NCBI RefSeq assembly: GCF_014873755.1
Contig: NZ_JADBEG010000001.1
Span: 10,423,001-10,487,000, forward strand
DNA: 64,000 nucleotides
Direction of reading: 5' to 3'
From: Amycolatopsis lexingtonensis
Lineage (GTDB): Bacteria; Actinomycetota; Actinomycetes; Mycobacteriales; Pseudonocardiaceae
Part shown: positions 22,681 through 30,379 of the stretch, in pieces
Position numbering within the stretch: the first letter of the stretch is position 1
Layout of the letters: each line of letters starts with the position of its first letter
Translations under genes and position numbers: made by a program
The notes under the pieces: model-generated
The model's database searches: none
The model's input: the letters and a program-made list of their open reading frames with translations, nothing else
Told to the model about the DNA's origin: nothing

Positions 22681-23895
22681 GTGGACAGAGAAGCGATGTG
22701 GCAAGCGGACGCGGAGGCCTTGGCCGACCGCATCGTTTCGCTGCTCACCGCGGTGCGGTCCGCCGAAGCGGAAATCGGTGCTCTGCTGGTGGAAATCGAA
22801 TCCCGAGGTGTCCAGGAGTTATTCGGATACCGATCTGCCGCGCGTCTTTACGAACACCTCGCCGACGTCCCGCACGCCGCTGCTACGCGCACCGTTGCAC
22901 GCGCTCAGGCTCTGCACCCCAGCCACGCTCTCGACGCCGTCCCGGCCGTCGCTCCGGCCACCGGTGTCGTCGCGCTGTCCGGTCGGTTGAGTACCTCGAT
23001 GATCGACACCATCATCGAGGCCGTCTCCCGCATCCCCGTCGAGCACCGCGACTCGGCCGAGGCGGACCTGCTGGCCTTCGCCGCCGGCGGCGACCACAAA
23101 CAAGTCGCCGCGCTCGGCGCCCGGATCCTGGCCCACCTCGACCCCGACGGCGCCGAACCCGAGGACACCGAACCCGCCGCTCCTGTCCGGGAACTCTCGT
23201 TGCGCCGGAAGCGCACGGGTATTTGGGAGTTGTCGGGCCGCTTCGACGACGAAACCGGTACCCGCGCCAGCGCCCTGCTCGACGCGTTCGCCGAACGCCG
23301 CGGCGCCGACGACCTTCGCTCTCCACAAGAACGTTACGGCGACGCCTTCTCCGACGCAGTCGACCTCGCGTTGAACTCGCCAGAGCTACCGACGCAGGCC
23401 GGTGAACGCGCCCACGTCCTGGTCGCGGTCTCGCTGGCGGACCTGCGATCCGGTCTCGGCCACGCAACTCTCGGCGACACCGGGCTGATCTCGGCCGCCG
23501 AGGCCCGCGTCCACGCGTGCGACTGCAAGCTGATCCCTGCTGTCCTCGGCTCCGCCAGTGAACCCCTCGACTTGGGCCGAGCCCGCCGCCTGATCTCGCC
23601 GGGCCTGCGCCGCGCCCTGTTCCTGCGCGACCGCGGCTGCGCGTTCCCCGGCTGCCACCGCCCACCCCGCCACTGCCAGGGCCACCACATCCACCACTGG
23701 TCCGAGGGCGGCCTCACCGACCTGGCCAACCTGGTCCTGCTCTGCGGCCACCACCACCGACTCCTGCACCGCTCCGGCTGGCAAGTCCGCATCGCCACCG
23801 ACGGCCACCCGGAGTTCCTACCGCCACGGTTCCTGGACAAACGCCGAAAACCCAGGCGCAACAACCTGCATCAGCCGCTGCCATTCGCAGCCTGA
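22681..23895 (+). CDS. DUF222 and HNH endonuclease domain protein (13E12-type)
   Basis: The 404-residue protein has an N-terminal DUF222 domain (~15-290, including VQELFGYRSAARLYEHL and RARRLISPGLRRALFLRDRGC linking to the next domain) and a C-terminal HNH nuclease domain (~310-370): CAFPGCHRPPRHCQGHHIHHWSEGG with DLANLVLLCGHHHRLLH. The histidine-rich motif and zinc-type cysteines are intact, so nuclease activity is plausible. GTG start without a Shine-Dalgarno; a LexA-like box precedes it. A terminator hairpin follows at 23903. Confidence 0.9.
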   Translation: MDREAMWQADAEALADRIVSLLTAVRSAEAEIGALLVEIESRGVQELFGYRSAARLYEHLADVPHAAATRTVARAQALHPSHALDAVPAVAPATGVVALSGRLSTSMIDTIIEAVSRIPVEHRDSAEADLLAFAAGGDHKQVAALGARILAHLDPDGAEPEDTEPAAPVRELSLRRKRTGIWELSGRFDDETGTRASALLDAFAERRGADDLRSPQERYGDAFSDAVDLALNSPELPTQAGERAHVLVAVSLADLRSGLGHATLGDTGLISAAEARVHACDCKLIPAVLGSASEPLDLGRARRLISPGLRRALFLRDRGCAFPGCHRPPRHCQGHHIHHWSEGGLTDLANLVLLCGHHHRLLHRSGWQVRIATDGHPEFLPPRFLDKRRKPRRNNLHQPLPFAA

Positions 23896-23902
23896 ACACG
23901 GG

Positions 23903-23933
23903 ATAGGCCCGCAGCCACTGGCTCCGGGCCTAT
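23903..23933. terminator. Hairpin terminator after the DUF222-HNH gene
   Basis: Arms ATAGGCCCG (23903-23911) and CGGGCCTAT (23925-23933) pair perfectly with an inner AGCC-ACT-GGCT pairing that extends the stem. It starts seven bases after the stop codon. A smaller inverted repeat, CCCACG/CGTGGG, follows at 23935-23956. Confidence 0.7.
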
Positions 23934-23943
23934 ACCCACGTAC

Positions 23944-24882
23944 TCACCTGCGTGGGCAACCAAAGCCGCCGTCCCAGGGCGTGTCTGACAATGCTTTAGT
24001 CCAGGTGACCACGGCATGCAGGACGACCGCCGACCTGTAGACGATGGCGAGCTTGTCGTTGCGAGTTGCCAGGCCGCGCCATTGTTTGCGCAGGTTGAAC
24101 CGGTGTTCGACGACGTTGCGCCCACGTGGTCCACCGCGTCGAAGGCAGGTGGGCGACCGCCGCGGGAACCGCGGCGTTTGCGATGCCCCGCCTGATCGGC
24201 TGGCTCGGGGATCACCGCAGCGATGCCGCGCGTCCGCAAAAGTCGGCGGATCGCCCTCGAAGAATAGGCCTTGTCGCCGCGGACGCGGACGGGCCGGGTG
24301 CGGGCCCGACCGCGCCCCGTTCGGCGGATCCGCAAGTGCCGCATCAAGTGAGGAATTATCGGTGCGTCCCCGGCCTGGCCGGGCCCGACCAGAGTGACCA
24401 GTGGCCGGCCGTTGCCGTCGACGAGATGGTGCACCTTGATGCCCCAGTCGCCGCGGGAGCGGCCGATCGCGTGATCAGGTGGCTCGGTCAGCAGATCCGT
24501 GTAGTTCGACCCAGCCCCCCTGTGGGACGAGTGATGTCGTGGCGTACTGATGCGCCCGGGCGATCGTGGAATCAACCGACACCGACCAGTCCACCAGGCC
24601 TGCGGCGTCTGCTTCAGTGAGCAGGCGTTGCAGCACGGTGTCCCAGGTGCCGTCGCCGGCTATGCGGCGATGCCAGGTCCAGATCGTCTGCCACGGACCG
24701 AACACCGAGGGCACGTCCCGCCACGCGATCCCGCACCGATACCGGTAGATGGTCCCCTCGACCATCGCGCGTGCATTCGAGAAGGGCCTGACTCGCTTAC
24801 CGGTGCGGATCGGCAGCAGGTCCTCGATCGATGCCCATTGATCGTCTGAGAGCAGCTCAAACCGCGACACGACCAGCAGCAT
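23944..24882 (-). pseudogene. IS5-family (IS427-type) transposase, disrupted by frameshifts
   Basis: The first part (ATG 24882 to about 24515) encodes the DUF4096-type N-terminus (FELLSDDQWASIEDLLP, YRYRCGIAWRDVP, VSVDSTIARAHQ with the first catalytic Asp). At a G6 run (24512-24517) the sense moves to a second frame (EPPDHAIGRSRGDWGIKVHHLVDG, then RVRGDKAYSSRAIRRLL with the second Asp). At CCACGTGG (24122-24129) one base is missing, and the catalytic-Glu block (NVVEHRFNLRKQWRGLATRNDKLA) continues in the third frame to a stop at 23944. The first shift could be programmed, as in some IS427 elements; the second removes the DDE Glu from the product. Confidence 0.83.
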
Positions 24883-24916
24883 CCCAGCGACCAACCGGAA
24901 CTTTGGACATCACACC
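23978..24916 (-). mobile_element. Degenerate IS5-family insertion sequence
   Basis: The ends are placed from weakly matching terminal inverted repeats: GGCGTGTCTGACAA at the left (from 23978) and GGTGTGATGTCCAA read from the right (24916 inward), sharing 8 of 14 bases. The ~939-bp length fits IS427-group elements. No target duplication is visible, consistent with an old copy. The right end coincides with the TAG stop of the NarL-type response regulator (24916-24918), so insertion may have reset that gene's last codons. Confidence 0.6.
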
Positions 24917-25566
24917 TAGCGGGCCACCAGCCCCGCCTCGTGGGCCAGCAACCCCGCCTGTGTCCGGTTCGCGCACTCCAGCTTCACGAGCATCCGCGAC
25001 ACATAGCTCTTCACCGTCGCCTCGGCCAGGTGCAGCCGGCCCGCGATGTCCGCATTGGATAGTCCTTCACCCAAGCACGCCAAGACATCCCGCTCCCGCT
25101 CGGTGAGCCCCGCGGTCCGGCGCCGCGCGTCCTCCCCGCGTTCGCGACCATCCGAAGACAGCGCCACCAACCGCCGTGCCGCGGACGGCGAGAGCACCGT
25201 GTGGCCGTCGGCCGCCACGCGGACCAAGCCGATCAGGTCCTCCGGCGGGGTCGACTTGACCAGGAAGCCCGCCGCTCCGGCGCGCAGGGCGCGGATGACG
25301 TAGGTGTCCGCGTCGAACGTCGTCAGCGCGACCACCGCCGGCGGGTCCGGCATGGCCGTGATCCGGGCGATCGCCGTCAGGCCGTCCACGCCCGGCATGC
25401 GCAGGTCCATCAGGACCACGCGCGGGCGGTGCCGGACCACGGCCTCGACCGCTTCGGCGCCGTCGGCCGCCTGGGCGACGACGTCGATGTCGCCCGCCGA
25501 GCCCAGGATCGTGCGCAGGTGTGCGCACACCATCGGCTCGTCATCGACCACGAGCACCGGGATCAC
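24916..25566 (-). CDS. NarL/LuxR-type response regulator
   Basis: The 216-residue protein has a receiver domain (VLVVDDEPMV, phosphoacceptor Asp54 in VLMDLRMPGVDG, Thr in ALTTFDA, Lys in GFLVKSTPPEDL) and a LuxR-type HTH (TERERDVLACLGEGLSNADIAGRL, then ATVKSYVSRMLVKL). GTG at 25566 follows GGAAGG by about eight bases. It overlaps the kinase 3' end by 26 bp. The stop codon is at the junction with the degenerate IS element. Confidence 0.93.
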   Translation of the reverse strand: MIPVLVVDDEPMVCAHLRTILGSAGDIDVVAQAADGAEAVEAVVRHRPRVVLMDLRMPGVDGLTAIARITAMPDPPAVVALTTFDADTYVIRALRAGAAGFLVKSTPPEDLIGLVRVAADGHTVLSPSAARRLVALSSDGRERGEDARRRTAGLTERERDVLACLGEGLSNADIAGRLHLAEATVKSYVSRMLVKLECANRTQAGLLAHEAGLVAR

Positions 25567-26779
25567 AGTGCGTGCCTTCCGCCGTCGGTACGTAAGCGGG
25601 CAGTATCGCACCGACCCGGAACCCGCCGCCGGGTGCCGGACCCGCGTCGAAGCGGCCGCCGACCAGCTCGACGCGCTGGCGCAGGCCCGCCAGCCCGGCG
25701 CCGGAGCCGCTGCCGGCCAGCGCCGGGTCGGGCGGGCCCGCCGCGGCCGTGTTGCCGACCGAGACGTCCAGCCCGTCGTCGCGGTAGCGCAGGGAAACCG
25801 TCGCCGACGCGCCCGGCGCGTGCTTGCGCACGTTCGTCAGCGCCTCCTGGACCAGCCGGTACGCCGTGCGCGCGACGGTCGGGGACACCCGCGCCGGGTC
25901 GCCGTCCACCACCAGCTCCGTCGCCACCCCGACCGACCGGGACTCCTCGACCAGCCGCGCCGGGTCGCCGGGCTCGGTCGGGCTGAGCGTCCGCGCGGCC
26001 CCGACCTCGGTGCCGTTGCGCAGCACGCCGACCAGGTCGCGCAGCTCGTCGAGCGCTTGGGCGCCCTCACGGCGGATGTCCTCGGCCGCCGTCCGCACGG
26101 CAGGCTCGGCCGACGTCACGCCGAGCGCGCCGGCGTGCAGCACCATCAGGCTGAGCCGGTGCGTGACGACGTCGTGCATCTCGCCCGCGAGCCGCCGCCG
26201 TTCCTCCGCGCGGGCCTGCTCGGCGAGCAGGTGCTGTTCCCGCTCGGCCCGTTCCGCGCGGTCGCGCAACGACTGCAGCAGCTGGCGCCGCGCCTCGAAG
26301 TACAGCGAAACCAGCGCGGGCAGCGCCGTGCTGAGCAGCCCGAACGGCGTGACCGCCCAGCTCGGCGTCCACGGCCGTGCGGCCACGACGGCCAGGATCC
26401 CGGTGACCCACAGCACGGTCCGCCGGTCCAGCACGCGCGCCGCCTGCGAAAGGATCACCGGCGTGATCGTCGGGACGGTCAGCAGCGCGAGCGGCTGGAG
26501 CGGCACGAGCAGGCCGGGCGCGAAGACGTCGGACGCGAGCATCGCGAACGCGGCCGCGGTGACGAAGGCGCACACCTGGACCGGGAACCGGAACAGCAGC
26601 ACCAGGGTGAAGTCGCAGACCACCTGCAGCACCAGGCCGGCCGCCGGGCCGAGCGAGCCCGTCGTCCGGTCACCAAGCGTGAAGAAGAGCGCGTTCATGC
26701 CGGCGAACGCGAACGCGGCGACGAACAGCCAGCAGGCGTCGGAGCGGCTCGGCCACAGCGGCCGCCGGGCGGTGGTCAC
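25541..26779 (-). CDS. NarL-system sensor histidine kinase (HisKA_3)
   Basis: The 412-residue kinase has an N-terminal membrane region of about five or six helices (ACWLFVAAFAFAGMNALFF onward, to ~190), a HisKA_3 dimerisation helix with the phosphoacceptor in RRRLAGEMHDVVTHRLSLMV and a HATPase domain (AYRLVQEALTNVRKHAPG, a GSGAGLAGLRQRVELVGG lid). The GTG at 26779 is used; the frame extends upstream into unlikely sequence. Paired with the downstream response regulator. The signal is unknown; the divergent neighbour is a GT39-like glycosyltransferase. Confidence 0.9.
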   Translation of the reverse strand: MTTARRPLWPSRSDACWLFVAAFAFAGMNALFFTLGDRTTGSLGPAAGLVLQVVCDFTLVLLFRFPVQVCAFVTAAAFAMLASDVFAPGLLVPLQPLALLTVPTITPVILSQAARVLDRRTVLWVTGILAVVAARPWTPSWAVTPFGLLSTALPALVSLYFEARRQLLQSLRDRAERAEREQHLLAEQARAEERRRLAGEMHDVVTHRLSLMVLHAGALGVTSAEPAVRTAAEDIRREGAQALDELRDLVGVLRNGTEVGAARTLSPTEPGDPARLVEESRSVGVATELVVDGDPARVSPTVARTAYRLVQEALTNVRKHAPGASATVSLRYRDDGLDVSVGNTAAAGPPDPALAGSGSGAGLAGLRQRVELVGGRFDAGPAPGGGFRVGAILPAYVPTAEGTHCDPGARGR

Positions 26780-26946
26780 GCGGTCACGGTAATCGGCGGG
26801 CGTGCTCGCCGCGCCCGGATCGCAACCAAAGTTGCACCCCACGCCGGGTGCCCGCAACGTTCGTCGCCGCGATCACCACCCTCGTCCGGTTTCGCCGGGG
26901 CCCGCCGAACCGGTGGACTGGGCTCACCGAAGCGAGGGGGAGAAAG

Positions 26947-28389
26947 GTGACTGTCCTGACACGACCGAAGACGGCGTTCGCCACCGGCCCGGTGCTCGCC
27001 GTCGCCGGCCTGGCCGGGCTCGCGCTGCTGCTGACCAGCGGGCGCTACGCCGGCGGGTTCGACGAGCTGTACTTCCTGGTGGCCGGTCGAGATCACCTGG
27101 ACTGGGGGTATTTCGACCAGCCACCGCTCATCCCGGCGCTGGCGGCGGCGATCGACTGGCTCGCGCCGGGGTCGCTCGTCGCGCTGCGGGTGCCGATGAC
27201 GTTGGCCGCGGCCGCCGGGGTGGTCGTCACGGCGCTGATCGCGCGGGAGTTCGGCGGCGGCCGCGGCGCCCAGGTGCTGGCGGCGGGCTGTTACGCGACC
27301 TCCGGCATCGTCGTCGCGAGCCACTGGCTGGCCACGTACGTGCTCGACCCGTTCCTCTGGACGGTCGTCACCTGGCTGCTGGTCCGCTGGACCCGCACGC
27401 GCCGCGACGGCCTGCTCGTGTGGGCCGGGGTCGTGACGGCGGTGTCGCTGGAGACGAAGTTCCTGATCCCCGCGTTGTGGGCGGCGGTGCTGCTCGCCGC
27501 GCTGTGGCTGGGACCGCGGGAGCTGCTCACCCGGCCGAAGCTGTGGCTGGGGGCGGCGATCGCCGTCGTGGCCACGCTGCCGACGCTGGTCTGGCAGGCC
27601 GCGCACGGCTGGCCGTACACCCACATGAGTGACGTCGTCGCGGCGGAATTCCCCGGCTACGGCGGCTTCGCGCGAGACGCGCTCCTCGGCGCGGGGGTCG
27701 GCGTGGGCGTGCTCGCGCTGCTGTACGGGATGTGGCGGCTGCTGCGGTCGCCGGAGCTGCGGCCGTACCGGTACCTCGGTGTCGCGGCGCTCGTGGTGGC
27801 GGCGGCCGTGCTGGTGCTGCACGGGCGGGCGAACTACGTCATGGGGCTGTACGCGGTGCCGTTCGCGGCCGCGGCGACCGAGCTGACCCGGCGGAACCTG
27901 GTCCGCTGGTGGAAAGCCGTGGTGTGGCCGGTGTTCGTGCTGTCGGCCGTCGTCACGCTCGCCGCGCTGCCGGTGTGGCCGGCGACGGCGCGGACGTCGT
28001 ACGGGCCGTTCCTGCTCGGCAGCACGTTCGCGCAGGGGGAGCTGCCGCAGCAGGAGCTGGCGAAGGCGATCGGGCAGGCGTACGCGGCGCTGCCGGCCGA
28101 CGTCCGGGCGCGGACGGCGGTGTACTCCGAGATCTACCCGTTCGCGGCGGTGACGGAGTTCTACGGGCCGCCGTACGGCATCCGGCGTGTCTACAGTGGA
28201 CACCGCGGGTACTGGTACTTCGGCCCGCCGCCGGAGTCGGCGGACGCGGTGCTGTTCGCGGGCTTCGACCCCGGGCTGCTGCGGCCGTACTTCGCGCACG
28301 AAACGACGGTGGTCGACGGGCTGCTGTGGCACTACGACGGCCGGACGGCGCCGTGGCGGGACATCTGGCCCGCGCTGAAGCGGCAGTGA
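26947..28389 (+). CDS. GT39/ArnT-like membrane glycosyltransferase
   Basis: The 480-residue protein has about ten transmembrane segments and the GT-C signature GGFDELYFLVAGRDHLDWGY followed by FDQPPLIPAL in the first extracytoplasmic loop, with Asp-Glu acting as the expected catalytic acid pair. PMT_2-type proteins transfer sugars from polyprenyl-phosphate donors to lipids or proteins on the outer face. A C-terminal soluble part begins near residue 355. GTG 26947 follows GAGGGGGAG; the longer upstream frame is less likely. Followed 11 bp later by a GPP34 gene. Confidence 0.87.
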   Translation: MTVLTRPKTAFATGPVLAVAGLAGLALLLTSGRYAGGFDELYFLVAGRDHLDWGYFDQPPLIPALAAAIDWLAPGSLVALRVPMTLAAAAGVVVTALIAREFGGGRGAQVLAAGCYATSGIVVASHWLATYVLDPFLWTVVTWLLVRWTRTRRDGLLVWAGVVTAVSLETKFLIPALWAAVLLAALWLGPRELLTRPKLWLGAAIAVVATLPTLVWQAAHGWPYTHMSDVVAAEFPGYGGFARDALLGAGVGVGVLALLYGMWRLLRSPELRPYRYLGVAALVVAAAVLVLHGRANYVMGLYAVPFAAAATELTRRNLVRWWKAVVWPVFVLSAVVTLAALPVWPATARTSYGPFLLGSTFAQGELPQQELAKAIGQAYAALPADVRARTAVYSEIYPFAAVTEFYGPPYGIRRVYSGHRGYWYFGPPPESADAVLFAGFDPGLLRPYFAHETTVVDGLLWHYDGRTAPWRDIWPALKRQ

Positions 28390-28400
28390 GGAGAACGACG

Positions 28401-29054
28401 ATGCTTTCCCTGCCCGCACGGGCGTACCTGCTCGCCTGCGACACCCGGCGCGACCGGCTGCCGGACCGCGAGCGCGTGGCGCTGCTGGTCCGCGCGGCGG
28501 CGCTGACCGACCTGGTGCTGCGCGGCCTGGTCACCGACGCCGACGGCCGCCCGGTCGTCACCGGCGCCGGCGGCACCGGGCACCTGGTGCTCGACGACCT
28601 GCTGGCCGAGCTGGCGGCGGACCCGCACCGCAAGTGGCGCGCGAGGGTCCGCCGCGGCGCCCGCGGCACGCTCGAATCGCTGGAAGCCCAGCTCGGCGCG
28701 GCGGGCACGATCTCGCTGCGGACGACTCGTGTGCTGGGGCTGTTCCCGCGCCGCCGCCCGGTGGTCCGCGACCGCGCCGAGGCGGCCGCGCTCCACGACG
28801 AGGTGGCGTCGGCGCTGCGGAGTACCGACCGGGTACCGCCGGGCATCGCGGCGCTGACGGCCCTGGCCGCGGCGGCGGAGCTGGGTGCGGTCCTCCCGCG
28901 CGCGGACCGGCGGCGGTACAAGGCCCGGATCACGCAGCTGGAGGACCAGGCGGGCGCGGCGGTTCCGGCGCTGCGCAAGGTGATCCGGGAGGTGAACGCG
29001 GCCCGCACGGCCGCGATCTCGGCAGCGTCAGGCGGCGGTGGGGGTGGTGGCTGA
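28401..29054 (+). CDS. GPP34 (GOLPH3-like) phosphoprotein family
   Basis: The 217-residue protein has the GPP34 pattern: LPARAYLLACDTRRDRLPDR, LLVRAAALTDLVLRGLVTDADG, and a C-terminal helix set with TALAAAAELGAVLP. Eukaryotic GOLPH3 binds PtdIns4P at the Golgi and retains glycosyltransferases; actinobacterial homologues are common and uncharacterised. It ends in a run of Gly residues. It is 11 bp after the GT39-like gene, so a membrane-glycosyltransferase link is tempting but inferred. Confidence 0.88.
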   Translation: MLSLPARAYLLACDTRRDRLPDRERVALLVRAAALTDLVLRGLVTDADGRPVVTGAGGTGHLVLDDLLAELAADPHRKWRARVRRGARGTLESLEAQLGAAGTISLRTTRVLGLFPRRRPVVRDRAEAAALHDEVASALRSTDRVPPGIAALTALAAAAELGAVLPRADRRRYKARITQLEDQAGAAVPALRKVIREVNAARTAAISAASGGGGGGG

Positions 29055-29193
29055 GAGGGGTGCCGCGGCGGTTTCGGTGCTGTGCATGGTTGTCCGCCGT
29101 GCCGCCACACCAAAGACGGCGGAGCGGGCGTCCTCCACGGCGCTTCCGCTCCGCGGTCCCGGTGAGCCGGGGAGCCGAGGGGGCTCGCCGGTC

Positions 29194-29808
29194 TCAGCCG
29201 GTGAACAGCCGGCCGAGGTAGTAGTCCACTGTGGCCACTGCCTCGGCCGGTGTCCGGTGCCCCATCAGGATTTCCGAGCCCTGCGAATCCGCGAGCGCCC
29301 ACAGGATCGCCGCCTCGGCCGCCGGGTCGGCCGAGGCCGGGACGGTGCCCGCTTCCTGGGCCTGGCGGATCTGGTCGGCGAAGAACGCCAGCAGTTCCGG
29401 CATGCCCTCGCCGAACACCTTCGCCATCGCGGGGTCGGCGACGGCCCGGATGAAGTACGCGACGCCGATCAGGAAGTCGCCTTCGCTGTCGGGGTCGCGC
29501 GGCAGGATCTCGACCAGGCACGCGCGCAGGATCGACCGCGGGGTCGGCGGTCCCTCGGCGAGCACCTTCGCCGTGATCCGCTCGCTGCGCAGCTTGTGCC
29601 GGTGCTCCAGGGCGAACCGCAGCATTTCGTCCTTGGTCTTGAAGTAGTGCTGCACCGACCCCATGGACATGCCCGCTTCGGCGGCGACGTGCCGCAGGCT
29701 GACGCCTTCCAGCCCGGCTCTCGTGGTCAGCCGCTGCAGTGCTTCGGCGATCTGCACCCGGCGCTGCTCGTGGTCCACCTGCTTCGGCACGTCCGCTCCC
29801 GTTGTCAT
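29194..29808 (-). CDS. TetR family transcriptional regulator
   Basis: The 204-residue protein has the HTH at ~14-60 (IAEALQRLTTRAGLEGVSLRHVAAEAGMSM, then GSVQHYFKTKDEML) and a helical C-terminal domain of the TetR_C_6 shape. ATG 29808 overlaps an ATGCGATCGCAT palindrome; a second copy lies 39 bp away, in front of the divergent PH-domain operon. It probably represses both directions. The 139 bp after the GPP34 gene contains nothing notable. Confidence 0.92.
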   Translation of the reverse strand: MTTGADVPKQVDHEQRRVQIAEALQRLTTRAGLEGVSLRHVAAEAGMSMGSVQHYFKTKDEMLRFALEHRHKLRSERITAKVLAEGPPTPRSILRACLVEILPRDPDSEGDFLIGVAYFIRAVADPAMAKVFGEGMPELLAFFADQIRQAQEAGTVPASADPAAEAAILWALADSQGSEILMGHRTPAEAVATVDYYLGRLFTG

Positions 29809-29857
29809 GCGATCGCATTGCGAAGACCCCGCCTTCGCCGTTACGATGCGATCGCAT
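29807..29857. promoter_or_regulatory. Two TetR operators, ATGCGATCGCAT
   Basis: Identical 12-bp palindromes lie at 29807-29818 and 29846-29857, both followed by TG. The second extends to a 22-bp near-perfect palindrome TTAC-G-ATGCGATCGCAT-T-GTAA (29841-29862). The first overlaps two bases of the TetR start codon; the second is 25 bases before the PH-domain protein start. Confidence 0.85.
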
Positions 29858-29881
29858 TGTAAAACAACTTCGGGGGGAACC

Positions 29882-30379
29882 ATGCCAGACGGTGTCGTGC
29901 GGCTGAGGCCGCCGCGCAACGCGCTCGATCGCCGGGCGATCGCCTGGTGGCGCACGCAGGGGGCACTCGTGTTCGGCCCGGCCGTGCTCGTCCTCGCGGC
30001 GCTCGCCGCACTGATCCCGCCGGCCGCGTTCTGGCTGCTGGTCCCGGCCGCCGTGGTCGCGGTGCTCGGCGTGGCCTGGTGCGCCGTCCTGCCGGTGTGG
30101 TGGTTCGGCCTGCACCGCTGGGAGGTCACCGGCACCGCGGTCTACGTGCGCTCGGGCTTTCTCTGGCAGGAGTGGCGGGTGGCGCCGCTCTCGCGCGTCC
30201 AGACCGTCGACACGCTGCGCGGGCCGTTGCAACAACGCTTCGGGCTCGCCACGGTCACCGTCACGACGGCGTCGGCGCGCGGCGCGGTCAAGCTCCGCGG
30301 CCTCGACGCCGGAGTCGCGGCGGACGTCGCCGAGCGGCTGACCGAGCGCACCGAGGCCACGCCCGGGGACGCGACGTGA
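29882..30379 (+). CDS. Bacterial PH-domain membrane protein (YdbS-like)
   Basis: The 165-residue protein has two adjacent transmembrane helices (~30-75) followed by a bPH2 domain (HRWEVTGTAVYVRSGFLWQEWRVAPLSRVQTVDTLRGPLQQRFGLATV split over ~84-128). YdbS/YdbT-type pairs in Bacillus contribute to envelope stress tolerance; the same order is seen here. GGGGGGAA precedes the ATG. The stop overlaps the next gene by 4 bp (GTGA). Likely repressed by the divergent TetR. Confidence 0.85.
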   Translation: MPDGVVRLRPPRNALDRRAIAWWRTQGALVFGPAVLVLAALAALIPPAAFWLLVPAAVVAVLGVAWCAVLPVWWFGLHRWEVTGTAVYVRSGFLWQEWRVAPLSRVQTVDTLRGPLQQRFGLATVTVTTASARGAVKLRGLDAGVAADVAERLTERTEATPGDAT

